A stretch of DNA of 53,790 bases. Origin: JAHEJX01 sp041605955 (GTDB lineage: Bacteria; Actinomycetota; Acidimicrobiia; Spongiisociales; UBA5794). The notes under the pieces are model-generated. The model was given only the letters and a program-made list of their open reading frames with translations, searched no databases and was not told the DNA's origin. A program made the position numbers and the translations under genes. Below are positions 7,396 through 18,306 of the stretch, one piece after another. The DNA is taken from NCBI GenBank assembly GCA_041605955.1, contig JBFIXI010000021.1:1-53790 (forward strand). The letters run 5' to 3'. Positions within the stretch are counted from its first letter, which is position 1. Each line of letters opens with the position of its first letter.

Positions 7396-8721
7396 TCATG
7401 AGGGGACTGCGTGGATAACCGCGGTCGTAGGTAGCAAACCGCAGTGCCGTAAGGCGTCCACCAGTCGCATCGTGGTGTCGCCTGGGAATATGACGTCGCT
7501 CACACCGAGCCGGGTTACCTCCTCGCGCCGCGCCGCGCCACGGTTGACGGCGCGCAGCTCTCCGGTGAGGCCCACCTCCCCCCAAGCAGCGATGCCGCCC
7601 ATCGGCCTTCCGAGGCGGGAGGAGGCAAGTGCCAGCGCGACGGGCAGATCGGATGCCGGCTCCTTGACTGTTACGCCTCCGGCGAGACTCACGTAGACCT
7701 CGCAATCCGAGAACGAGATCCTGGCGTGCTTCTCCAGCACCGCCAAGACCTGATGGACCCGAGCCGCTTCGACGCCCTTGAAGCTGCGGCGGGGCTGAGG
7801 CGCCTTGCTGGCCGTCACCAGCGCCTGTACCTCAACGAGGAGTGGCCGGCGGCCGTGCACGGAAGGAAACAGCACAGTGCCCTCCGCCATACCATTCCAG
7901 CCGCCCACCAGGCATCCGACCGGATCCGGGACGGGGCACAGCCCGACCTCTGTCATCTCGAAGATCCCGACCCGCTCGGTCGACCCGAAGCGGTTCTTCA
8001 AACAGCGAAGAAAGCGCAGACCGGCGAAGTCGCTGCCGTCGAGGTGCATCACGACGTCAACCATGTGCTCGATGACCTTGGGGCCGGCGAGCGACCCGTC
8101 CTTGGTGATGTGACCCACGAGGAAGACCGGAGTGCCGGTGAGCTTGGCGGCCTCGATGAGACGCGCTGTGCATTCGCGTACCTGGGAGACGCCACCGGCT
8201 ACACCGTCGACTCCGTCGGCGGACATCGTCTGGATCGAGTCGACAATGACGAGCCGGTAGGAGCCCGCCGCCATGGCCCCCACCACCTCATCGACCCGTC
8301 TCGTGGCGGCCGCCTCAACCGACTCCACGGCGGCGCGCACGCGCCGCGCCCTGCGCCCGATCTGGGCGAGCGATTCCTCGCCTGTCACTATCAACGCTCG
8401 ATCTTCAGCCGACTCGGCTACGGCGGCAGCCGCCAGCTGGAGAAGGAGGGTGCTCTTGCCGACGCCGGGCTCTCCGCCGAGCAGCACCGTGGCCCCCGCC
8501 ACGGTGCCGCCGCCGAGCACATGGTCGATCTCGCCGATGCCAACCCGCCGGCGCGGTCCGTCCTCATCGGCCGCCGCCGGGAGCCCGATCGCCGCCAGCA
8601 GGCTGCCGGGAGCTGCCGCGCCGCCAACGGCTTCTGCGATCGAGCCACGCTTCCTGCACTGCGGGCAGAAACCCAGCCACTTCGCCGTTCGGTAGGAACA
8701 GTCGGAGCAGATGTATGCCAT
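7396..8721 (-). CDS. radA: DNA repair protein RadA (branch-migration ATPase)
   Basis: RadA extends recombination intermediates as a RecA-like hexamer. It is 441 aa with the full domain order: zinc finger C5-x2-C8...C19-x2-C22, RecA-type ATPase with Walker A GGEPGVGKSTLLLQL, the RadA-specific LKNRFGSTERVG motif, then a Lon-protease-like domain (SLAGGVTVKEPASDLPVALALASS) that has no protease activity in the family. It is the second gene of a small-membrane-protein, radA, disA, carD series on the minus strand; 76 bases separate it from disA. Confidence 0.95.
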   Translation of the reverse strand: MAYICSDCSYRTAKWLGFCPQCRKRGSIAEAVGGAAAPGSLLAAIGLPAAADEDGPRRRVGIGEIDHVLGGGTVAGATVLLGGEPGVGKSTLLLQLAAAAVAESAEDRALIVTGEESLAQIGRRARRVRAAVESVEAAATRRVDEVVGAMAAGSYRLVIVDSIQTMSADGVDGVAGGVSQVRECTARLIEAAKLTGTPVFLVGHITKDGSLAGPKVIEHMVDVVMHLDGSDFAGLRFLRCLKNRFGSTERVGIFEMTEVGLCPVPDPVGCLVGGWNGMAEGTVLFPSVHGRRPLLVEVQALVTASKAPQPRRSFKGVEAARVHQVLAVLEKHARISFSDCEVYVSLAGGVTVKEPASDLPVALALASSRLGRPMGGIAAWGEVGLTGELRAVNRGAARREEVTRLGVSDVIFPGDTTMRLVDALRHCGLLPTTAVIHAVPS

Positions 8722-8757
8722 GGGCCCAAGGTAGGGACGCCCTGTGACAGAAAGCAG

Positions 8758-8886
8758 CTAGTCGCTCAGATACCGTTTGAGCAGCCAGTAGGCGGTCAGC
8801 AAGACGACCGCCAAGAGCAAGATGGCCCCGAGGATGTTGGCTGGGGTCCACCGCTCGGCTTCGCGGATCGCAGCAATCAACGGCAT
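8758..8886 (-). CDS. Small single-pass membrane protein (42 aa)
   Basis: The protein begins MPLIAAIREAERWTPANILG, continues into one hydrophobic helix (AILLLAVVLLTAYWLL) and ends KRYLSD. The short amphipathic head and the positive residues after the helix look like a real membrane peptide. It ends 36 bases before radA and is probably the first gene of that operon. No strong ribosome site is visible. The divergent zinc-ribbon gene begins 63 bases away, leaving room for promoters between the two. I do not recognise a family. Confidence 0.5.
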   Translation of the reverse strand: MPLIAAIREAERWTPANILGAILLLAVVLLTAYWLLKRYLSD

Positions 8887-8949
8887 TCGTGGCACAATAG
8901 CGCTCGGGTAAAGCCGCTCGGCGGAGCGCTCACGAGACTGCGAGAACTG

Positions 8950-9813
8950 GTGGACGAAGGCAACACGATCGATCCCTTCGACGACCTGTTCGAGGCGTTC
9001 GAATTGGAGGACGGACCGCCACCGCCCGGCGAAGAGCTCCCGACCCGCACCAAGGCCGAGGCGCCGCCTCGAGAGCGAGCCGAAGTCGACGAGCCACAGG
9101 CGACCACCGTCGCCTGCACGTCGTGCGGCGCCAACAACCCCGCCCACAACCGCCACTGCGAGCAGTGTGGCGCCCGCCTCGGAACCGGTCCACTCCCGGT
9201 GGCCCAGGCCCCGATGATTCGCGCCACGCCCGGCAGCCGGGCGCTGACGGTGCTCGGCGGCGTGCTTCTCATCGTGCTCCTGGCAGTGCTGTTCCTCAAC
9301 CTGCGGGGCGACGGCGACACCTCCGGAACCAGCACCACCGTTGCGGCGTCGACGACCAGCCTCGGCCCCAACGTGATCAACCTCGAGCCCTTCTCGGTCC
9401 AGGCCAGCTCGTCCTTCCCTGGATTCGAGGCCAGCAATCTCATCGACAACGACGAAGCCACCTACTGGAACGACAACAGCCTGCGGGGCAACAACGCCTG
9501 GCTGGAATTCTCGTTTGCCCAACCGGTCCAGATCACCGAGATCGAGCTGCAGAATCTCGAGGACGAGGAGAAATTCCACCGCAACTACCGCATCAAGTCG
9601 TTGGTGATCACCGTCGACGATCTCCAGATCGAATTCCCGCTGCAGCTCGACGACAGCAACGATCCGCAGCGAATCTCGATCGGGAGCTTGGAGACCACCA
9701 AGGTGCGCCTCGACGTCCGTTCGACCTATCCGGCCGAGCAGTACGAGGGCACCGTTCCCTTCGACGAGCTGGCGCTCCAGTCGGTCAGGTTCTTCGGCAC
9801 GACCACCAATTAG
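8950..9813 (+). CDS. Zinc-ribbon membrane protein with extracellular discoidin-like domain
   Basis: 287 aa if translation begins at GTG 8950; the start is uncertain because the frame is open upstream without an ATG and no clear ribosome site is seen. Order of parts: acidic N-terminus, a double-zinc-ribbon type C4 finger (CTSCGANNPAHNRHCEQC, about 56-73), one membrane helix (ALTVLGGVLLIVLLAVLFL), a Ser/Thr linker, then a beta-sandwich with discoidin/F5-8C hallmarks (ASSSFPGFEASNLIDND, TYWNDN, WLEFSF, ITEIELQN). The finger would be cytoplasmic and the sandwich outside. In other actinobacterial proteins such a sandwich binds glycans; the ligand here is unknown. It converges on the ABC permease gene. 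Confidence 0.75.
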   Translation: MDEGNTIDPFDDLFEAFELEDGPPPPGEELPTRTKAEAPPRERAEVDEPQATTVACTSCGANNPAHNRHCEQCGARLGTGPLPVAQAPMIRATPGSRALTVLGGVLLIVLLAVLFLNLRGDGDTSGTSTTVAASTTSLGPNVINLEPFSVQASSSFPGFEASNLIDNDEATYWNDNSLRGNNAWLEFSFAQPVQITEIELQNLEDEEKFHRNYRIKSLVITVDDLQIEFPLQLDDSNDPQRISIGSLETTKVRLDVRSTYPAEQYEGTVPFDELALQSVRFFGTTTN

Positions 9814-9825
9814 CCGGCGCGCCCC

Positions 9826-9870
9826 CCAACTGCTTGATGCCCTACTGCTTGCTGCCTACTCCTTGATGTA
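9826..9870. repeat. Three 15-bp tandem repeats at convergent gene ends
   Basis: Units are CCAACTGCTTGATGC, CCTACTGCTTGCTGC and CTACTCCTTGATGTA. The last unit includes the stop and final codons of the permease gene, so the duplication seems to have copied the gene end into the spacer. Confidence 0.7.
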
Positions 9871-11145
9871 GGGCTGACCGTCGGCTGCCGGCGGCCGGGC
9901 CCGGCCTACCAGCCCGGCGACCACGATGATCGTGGCGATGTACGGGGCCATCGCCAGGAACTCGGAAGGAATCGGCCGCACCAGCGCCAGCCGTATCCGC
10001 ATCGAGTCGGCGAACCCGAAAAGTAGGGCGCCGGCGACAGCGCCCACCGGATGCCACCTGCCGAAGATCATGGCGGCCAGTGCGATGAAGCCCCGCCCTG
10101 CCGTCATGTTGTCGTCGAATCGGCCGACCGCGCCCAGGGTGAAGAAGGCCCCGCCGAACCCGGCGAGGGCGCCTCCCAACATCACGTTGAGATAGCGCAT
10201 GCGGTAGACGTTGACCCCAAGGGTATCCGCCGCTTTGGGGTGCTCCCCGACGGCGCGCGAGCGCAGCCCCCAACGGGTGCGGAAGAGACCGAAGGTCAGC
10301 GCCGCCGTGAAGATGTACATGGCATAGACGAACAGGTTCTGGTCGAACAGCACCGGACCAATGAAGGGAATGTCTTGGAGCAGCGGGATTCCTATCGGGC
10401 TGAAAACAGTGGCGCTGTTCAGGTTGGGGTCGCGCTCGGTGACACGAAACGCCAGGAACCCCGTGAGGCCGAGCACAAAGATGTTGATCACAACGCCGAC
10501 GATGATCTGATCCACCCGGTACCGGATGGCGAACACCGCCAGCAGCCACGCCAAGAAGACGCCGGCCAGCGTGGCCGCCGCCAAGCCCAGCCAAGAGTTC
10601 CAGATCGACCCGACCAGGGCCCCGACGAAGGCGCCGCCGAGCAGCATACCCTCGATCGCGATGTTGATGACGGCAACCCGCTCACAGAGCACGCCACTCA
10701 GCGCCCCCAAGGCGATCGGCACGCCCAGGCTGATGGCGCCGCGCATCATGCCGACCATGGACAAGGTCTTGCCGGCCGCCGCCCAGGCCAAGAAGGAGAA
10801 CAGCACGAGGGTCAGCATCACCGCCAACACAGCATTGGTGCGCTTCCCGAAGCCGCGGATGAGCTGAATCGTGCCGACGAACGCCAAGAGGCCGGCCACG
10901 ACGTAGGCGAGGCCGGCCGACGGCACGGTCAAGTCGGGGAAGTCGGCAAACCGGTCCGTGGGCCGGGTGAGACCGAACGTGGCCGAGCCTTCGGTACCGA
11001 AGGCGAAGAACCACAGCACGCCCACCGCCATCAGCATGTAGGTGATGCCCAAGACTCGGGCCCGGCGAATCTCTGCCGGCGTCCGCACCACCTCGAGCGT
11101 GGGCTCCACCTCGGGACGGTCGAGGGTGGCGGTCATGATGCCCAC
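9856..11145 (-). CDS. Nucleoside-type ABC transporter permease, second subunit (YufQ/NupQ-like)
   Basis: One of two membrane subunits of a BMP-family ABC importer. It is 429 aa: a cytoplasmic lead (1-28), two to three extra N-terminal helices, then the BPD_transp_2 core from about 110 with SLGVPIALGALSGVLCERV, NIAIEGMLLGGAFVGAL and QIIVGVVINIFVLGLTGFLAFR. The late AVGEHPKAADTLGVNVYRMR is the coupling region that meets the ATPase, followed by GRGFIALAAMIFGRWHPVGA. Its start overlaps the end of the upstream permease by 13 bases. The other genes of the transporter are directly upstream. Confidence 0.9.
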   Translation of the reverse strand: MGIMTATLDRPEVEPTLEVVRTPAEIRRARVLGITYMLMAVGVLWFFAFGTEGSATFGLTRPTDRFADFPDLTVPSAGLAYVVAGLLAFVGTIQLIRGFGKRTNAVLAVMLTLVLFSFLAWAAAGKTLSMVGMMRGAISLGVPIALGALSGVLCERVAVINIAIEGMLLGGAFVGALVGSIWNSWLGLAAATLAGVFLAWLLAVFAIRYRVDQIIVGVVINIFVLGLTGFLAFRVTERDPNLNSATVFSPIGIPLLQDIPFIGPVLFDQNLFVYAMYIFTAALTFGLFRTRWGLRSRAVGEHPKAADTLGVNVYRMRYLNVMLGGALAGFGGAFFTLGAVGRFDDNMTAGRGFIALAAMIFGRWHPVGAVAGALLFGFADSMRIRLALVRPIPSEFLAMAPYIATIIVVAGLVGRARPPAADGQPYIKE

Positions 11146-12380
11146 CCCCGGGTCAGTTGCTCGGCGCCTCGGCCGGTGCGTACCCGGAAGATGGCACGGA
11201 TCAACGCCGGGGCGGCGATGAACATGATCACCAGCGCTTGCACGACCAGGATGAGGTCGATCGGCACGTCGGTCTGGGCTTGCATCGTGCGTCCGCCCGA
11301 AACGAGGGCACCAAAGAGCAGGGATGCCAGCACTACCCCGGCCGGATGGGATCGGCCCAGCAACGCCAGCGCGATCGCGTCGAAGCCCAGGGTGCCCTGA
11401 AACCCGTCGACGACGCTGTGGTGCAGACCCTGGATCTCCACTGCACCGCCCATGCCCGCCATACCTCCGGCAACCGCCATCACCAGCACGTAGATGCCGG
11501 TCACGTTCATGCCGCCGTAGCGAGCTGCGTCCGGGTTGTAGCCGGTCGCCCGAAACTCGTACCCGATCGTCGACTTGAAGAGCAGCCAGTACATGAACCA
11601 GGCGGCGGCCAGCGCCACGATGAAGCCGAGATGTACCCTGGCCTGGGTGGTCTCCAGGAAGCCGAAGAGCCGGGGCAGGTAGGCAGAGTTTTCGATGGAC
11701 TTGGAGATCGGGTCTTGGCGACCTTCGATTCGTATGAAGTCGGTCTTCAAGGACCAGCGCATCAGGAAGAGCGCTATGAAGTTGAGCATGATCGTCGTGA
11801 TCACCTCATGAGCACCGGTGCGTGCCTTCAGCAAGCCCGAGATGCCGCCCCAGATCGCTCCGGCGAGTGTCCCCGCCAGCAGGGCCAACGGAATGTGGAG
11901 GAACGAGGGCAGACTGAACGTGAAGCCGGCAATCAGGGCGCCGACGGCGCCCACTATGAGCTGGCCCTGGCCGCCGATGTTGAACAACCCGGCGCGGAAC
12001 CCGATCGCCACCGCCAGGCCAGTGAAGATCAGCGGAGTGGCCGCCACCAATGTCTCGGACCACGCGTTGAGCGAGCCGAAGGCTCCCTCGGCGAGTGCCA
12101 AGTAGGCGTCCGTTACCAGCACCCAGGCGTCGCCCAGCGCCCCTACCGGATCGGATCCGAACTCCCCAAGCAGGTCGATGTCGGAGATCACGACGATGAA
12201 GGCGCCAACGATCAATGCCGTGAGCACCGCCAGGAGCGGTACCACCACGGCGGAGCGCCAGTCGACGTTGATTCCGGTGATGTCCGCAAAGAACCGGCGG
12301 CCGACCTCCTCCTGCTCTTCGGTCGGCTCCGTCGGTTCCAGATCCTCTTGCGGGGTCTGCGGCTCGGTGCGCTCGCTCAT
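11133..12380 (-). CDS. Nucleoside-type ABC transporter permease, first subunit (YufP/NupP-like)
   Basis: The partner membrane subunit, 415 aa. An acidic Pro/Glu-rich cytoplasmic lead (1-35) precedes a long first helix (AVVVPLLAVLTALIVGAFIVV). The BPD_transp_2 core follows with TPLIFTGLAVAIGFRAGLFNIGGQG, a strong match for this family, and the coupling region RATGYNPDAARYGGMNV. It overlaps the ATPase gene by 4 bases (ATGA). In characterised relatives such systems import purine or pyrimidine nucleosides; substrate here is inferred from family only. Confidence 0.9.
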   Translation of the reverse strand: MSERTEPQTPQEDLEPTEPTEEQEEVGRRFFADITGINVDWRSAVVVPLLAVLTALIVGAFIVVISDIDLLGEFGSDPVGALGDAWVLVTDAYLALAEGAFGSLNAWSETLVAATPLIFTGLAVAIGFRAGLFNIGGQGQLIVGAVGALIAGFTFSLPSFLHIPLALLAGTLAGAIWGGISGLLKARTGAHEVITTIMLNFIALFLMRWSLKTDFIRIEGRQDPISKSIENSAYLPRLFGFLETTQARVHLGFIVALAAAWFMYWLLFKSTIGYEFRATGYNPDAARYGGMNVTGIYVLVMAVAGGMAGMGGAVEIQGLHHSVVDGFQGTLGFDAIALALLGRSHPAGVVLASLLFGALVSGGRTMQAQTDVPIDLILVVQALVIMFIAAPALIRAIFRVRTGRGAEQLTRGWAS

Positions 12381-13912
12381 GGAGTCACCTCTTCCCGCTC
12401 CGGGTCGCCGGTGTGGGCGCCCGCCATGAACAGGCCCATCTCGGCCGGGGTCGTCTCCGCCGGGGTCGTTTCGGCGACCAGCCGTCCCCGATACATCACC
12501 AGGATGCGATCGGACAGCGCCAACACCTCGTCGAGCTCGGTCGAGACGATCAATATGGCCGAGCCCTCGTCGCGCTCCTGCACGATGCGCTCGTGGATGT
12601 ATTCGATGGAACCGACATCGAGTCCCCGGGTAGGTTGGGATGCCACCACCAGGCGAACGTCGCGTCCGAACTCGCGGGCCACGATCACCTTCTGTTGGTT
12701 GCCGCCCGACAAGTTGCTCATCTCGACGTCGATGCTGGGGGTGCGCACGTCGTACTCCTCGACGAGCCGCTTGGCGGTGCGCCGGGTCTCGCCCCAGTTC
12801 ATGACAATGCCCTTCGAGTACGGAGCCCCGTGATAGGTGTCGAGGACCATGTTCTCCGCCACCGAGAACTTGAGGACGAGCCCGCTGCGCTGCCGGTCCT
12901 CCGGCACATGGGCCACACTCATCTCGTGGATCTCGCGGGGGCTGGCGCGGGTGACGTCTTCACCCAGGATGGAGATCTTGCCCGACAACGGGGTGCGCAG
13001 CCCGGTGAGCGCTTCGACGAGCTCGGTCTGTCCGTTGCCCTGCACGCCGGCGACGGCGACGATCTCGCCGGCACGGACGTTGAAGCTGACGCGGTTGACA
13101 GCGCGGTGCAGCCGCTCGTCGAGCACCACGAGATCCTCGACTTCGAGCACGGCGGCGCCCGGCTGGGCCGGCTCCTTGTCAACCACCAGGTCGACCGGCC
13201 GGCCGACCATCATCTCGGCGAGCATCGACTCGCTCGCCTCCTCCGGAGTGGTCTCCCCGACCACTGCGCCGTCGCGCAGCACGGCGATGCGATCCGCGAT
13301 CTCGAGCGTCTCTTTCAGCTTGTGCGTGATGAACACGATCGCCTTGCCGCTGTCGCGCAGCGAGCGCAGGATCTCGAAAAACTCCTTGACCTCTTGAGGA
13401 GTCAGCACCGCGGTGGGCTCGTCGAAGACCAGCACCTCCGCATGGCGGAAGAGCACCTTGATGATCTCGACCCGCTGCTGCACGCCCACTGGGAGGTCTT
13501 CGATGTAGGCGTCGGGCGGCACCTCGAGGCTGTACTTCTCGGAGATTTCGACGAGGTCTTGGCGGGCCTTCCTCAAGTTGAGCACGCCGCCACCGAGCGT
13601 GGGCTCCACGCCGAGCACCACGTTCTCCGTCACGGTGAATACCGGCACCAGCATGAAGTGTTGGTGAACCATGCCGATCCCGGCGTCGATGGCGTCGCCC
13701 GGCCCGGCGAAGTGTTGCGCTTGGCCGTCGACGAGGATCTCACCCTCGTCGGCCGTATAGAGGCCGTAGAGGATGTTCATCAGGGTGGTCTTGCCCGCCC
13801 CGTTCTCGCCGAGCAGACCCAGGATCTCGCCGGAGCGCACCGTCAGGCTGACCGCGTCGTTGGCCAGCACGCCCGGGAAGCGCTTGGTGATGCCCTTGAG
13901 TTCCAGTTCCAA
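12377..13912 (-). CDS. Nucleoside-type ABC transporter ATP-binding protein with two ABC domains (YufO/NupO-like)
   Basis: 511 aa. The first ABC domain has Walker A GLLGENGAGKTTL and Walker B VLVFDEPTAVLTP; the Q-loop region is VHQHFMLVPVFTVTENVVLG. The second domain has a degenerate P-loop (GVQGNGQTEL) but a good signature LSGGNQQKV and VVASQPTRGLDVGS. This asymmetry is normal for sugar and nucleoside type importers, where one site is non-catalytic. The start is TTG with GGAGG six bases upstream. The gene follows the binding-protein gene after a terminator-like hairpin, so the permeases and ATPase may be expressed at a lower level than the binding protein. Confidence 0.93.
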   Translation of the reverse strand: MELELKGITKRFPGVLANDAVSLTVRSGEILGLLGENGAGKTTLMNILYGLYTADEGEILVDGQAQHFAGPGDAIDAGIGMVHQHFMLVPVFTVTENVVLGVEPTLGGGVLNLRKARQDLVEISEKYSLEVPPDAYIEDLPVGVQQRVEIIKVLFRHAEVLVFDEPTAVLTPQEVKEFFEILRSLRDSGKAIVFITHKLKETLEIADRIAVLRDGAVVGETTPEEASESMLAEMMVGRPVDLVVDKEPAQPGAAVLEVEDLVVLDERLHRAVNRVSFNVRAGEIVAVAGVQGNGQTELVEALTGLRTPLSGKISILGEDVTRASPREIHEMSVAHVPEDRQRSGLVLKFSVAENMVLDTYHGAPYSKGIVMNWGETRRTAKRLVEEYDVRTPSIDVEMSNLSGGNQQKVIVAREFGRDVRLVVASQPTRGLDVGSIEYIHERIVQERDEGSAILIVSTELDEVLALSDRILVMYRGRLVAETTPAETTPAEMGLFMAGAHTGDPEREEVTP

Positions 13913-14040
13913 CCCAGCCCTCCGACCAGCGGACCAGCGGCAAGCCTAGACGAACCGCGCATTGCGGGGTCGGGCCGCCCCGGCGTCCAGCCCTTCTCGC
14001 ATGCCTTTGTTCATCCGGAGTGGCCGTACCCAGCCACAAC

Positions 14041-14070
14041 AGAGGGGGGCCCCGTCCGGGGCCCCCCTCT
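14041..14070 (-). terminator. 14-bp GC-rich hairpin after the BMP lipoprotein gene
   Basis: AGAGGGGGGCCCCG pairs perfectly with CGGGGCCCCCCTCT around a 2-base loop. It lies 29 bases downstream of the binding-protein stop and before the ATPase start. It probably attenuates or ends transcription, giving an excess of binding protein over the membrane parts, as in many ABC operons. Confidence 0.75.
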
Positions 14071-14099
14071 CAATCACATGTTTCCTGTCGGTCGGATTA

Positions 14100-15308
14100 T
14101 CAACTCTCCGCCTCAGCCTTGGATGCGATGAAGGCGTCGACTCCGGTCGTCTGGTTGGCACCGTTATAGGCGATGAGCTCCGCCTGTAGCGCCTCGACCT
14201 CGGTCTTGACCTCGTCGGGGACCCGCTCCCAGGCGCCGGTCTTGGAAATGCCGACGCCCTCGTTGATCAAGGTGCCCAGATACGGGTTGCCCAGCGCACC
14301 CAGTACGAGAACGTTCTGCACGGTGTTGAACACCGAGTTGTCGATCCGCTTGATGACCGAAGTCATGGTGAATTCGCCACACTCCGGGCCAGCAGACACG
14401 TTCCAGTCGACGTCGACCCCGATGTTCAGCAGGCCGGAGTCAGCGCCGCCTTGGGCGGTGATCGCCGAGCAGGCACCCAGACCGATCTTGCCGCCGACCG
14501 GCATGATGATATCGGCACTGTTCTCGATCAGCGCATTACTGATCTCGAGGCCCTTGTCCACCGCCTCGAAGTCCTCGGTGAACTGGCCCTCCTGGGCTTC
14601 CAGATCCCAGCCAATCACCCGGACGTCAGTGCCCTTCTGGGAGTTGTAGTAGTCCACGCCCTTGACCAAGCCGTCCATGAAGATCGTCACCGACGGAATC
14701 TTGACTCCGCCGTAGGTGCCGATCACGCCGGTCTGAGTGGTGCCGGCCGCCACATACCCGGCCAGGAATGCGGCTTCGTCGGTCTGGAAGGCGATCTCAC
14801 GAACGTTGGCCAGACCAAGGTCCGTGACGTCGACGATGGCGTACAAGTCATCAGGATTGTCCGGCGCCCACTCGAGGATCGTAGTGATCCACAGGAACCC
14901 CGGGAGGATGGTGATATCGCATCCCAGGTCCTGCATTGCGCGCAGGTTCGGCACATAGTCCGCCTCGGTCTGGGACTCGAGGAACTCGATCCGGGTCACG
15001 CCTTCGAGCTCGGCCTCGGCCCGTTGCATGCCCGCCCAGGCGTTCTCGTTGAACGACCGGTCGTCGATGCCGCCGGTATCTGAGATCTCGCATCCCAGAA
15101 TCTCTCTACCCGGCGGCGGCGGGGGCAAAGTCGTCGTCGTAGCCGCTTGGGTGGTGGTGGGCGCGGCCGTCGTAGTGGCCGCGGCCGTAGTGGTGGGAGC
15201 TGCGGTCGTGGTCGCGGTCGGCTCATCCTCAGCACAGGCCGCCACAACGAGCGCAAAAGCGAAGAGGAGGGCCAACAAGGCTCCCCGCTTCCTAAAGACA
15301 GAAATCAT
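14100..15308 (-). CDS. BMP-family substrate-binding lipoprotein of the nucleoside ABC importer
   Basis: 402 aa. Signal peptide with lipobox LVVAAC, lipid Cys at 25. A 45-residue Thr/Ala/Pro linker follows (TTTAAPTTT repeats), typical of lipoproteins of this genome. The BMP domain starts near ISDTGGIDDRSFNENAWAGM, with FLESQTEADYVPNL, GVIGTYGG, DIIMPVGGKIGLG and NPYLGTL. It captures the substrate outside and hands it to the permeases encoded downstream. A frame upstream to 15335 would begin with TTG, but ATG 15308 has AAGGGG at suitable distance and gives a proper signal peptide. The domain is related to the TmpC/PnrA nucleoside binders. Confidence 0.93.
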   Translation of the reverse strand: MISVFRKRGALLALLFAFALVVAACAEDEPTATTTAAPTTTAAATTTAAPTTTQAATTTTLPPPPPGREILGCEISDTGGIDDRSFNENAWAGMQRAEAELEGVTRIEFLESQTEADYVPNLRAMQDLGCDITILPGFLWITTILEWAPDNPDDLYAIVDVTDLGLANVREIAFQTDEAAFLAGYVAAGTTQTGVIGTYGGVKIPSVTIFMDGLVKGVDYYNSQKGTDVRVIGWDLEAQEGQFTEDFEAVDKGLEISNALIENSADIIMPVGGKIGLGACSAITAQGGADSGLLNIGVDVDWNVSAGPECGEFTMTSVIKRIDNSVFNTVQNVLVLGALGNPYLGTLINEGVGISKTGAWERVPDEVKTEVEALQAELIAYNGANQTTGVDAFIASKAEAES

Positions 15309-15395
15309 TAAGGAACCCCTTCGTTGTTCAAACAAAGGCTCACCAGACGGCGAGCAATCGCAGTCTAGCTAGGTACCCGACTTCGCGATCTTTTC

Positions 15396-15412
15396 GCCCG
15401 AGCTGAACGGGC
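15396..15412. terminator. Weak hairpin between clpC and the binding-protein gene
   Basis: GCCCG-AGCTGAA-CGGGC, followed on the plus strand by TTTTC. It could stop clpC read-through only weakly, since the T-run faces the other strand. Confidence 0.3.
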
Positions 15413-15483
15413 TTTTCGCGCTCTGTGGCCGTCCACGAATCGGCCACCCGCAGTGCGACCGGATGGGGCTATATGGTCAGCAG

Positions 15484-17994
<2,511 letters not shown>

Positions 17995-18306
17995 GTTGTC
18001 TCAATTCCCAAAAACAGACCGGGCGCCTTCGCAGAGGCGCCGCGCCGAGTATAGCGAGAAGCCCCGTCCTAGCCGATATGTCTACTTGTGCTCCGCCGCG
18101 TGCCCTCGATACTTCTACGTTCCATTCGGCCCGGCTGGATCAACTTCCGACTCGACATTGCCAACACGGATGCGAGGCAGGTTGTTCCGTCGGGCGGTGC
18201 TCACAGTACCTGCATCTTGCATCGTCGTCGCCGCCGCAAAACCTAAGTCCCCGGGCTACTGCTCGGTTCCGAATGGCTTCGCCACCGCGGAGCTACCATC
18301 GCGCAG
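17995..18306. other. 312-bp divergent intergenic region between clpC and the polyprenyl synthase
   Basis: It holds the clpC leader with a GGCGCC-TTCGCAGA-GGCGCC dyad (18022-18041) and the TATACT box noted separately. I see no small gene, tRNA or repeat in it. The promoter for the plus-strand synthase gene must also lie here, but no convincing hexamers stand out. Confidence 0.5.
18048..18053 (-). promoter_or_regulatory. Possible -10 box (TATACT) for clpC
   Basis: The minus strand reads TATACT 54 bases before the clpC start. The region 17 bases further upstream (TCGGCT) is a poor -35, so this may need an activator or be a chance match. Confidence 0.35.
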
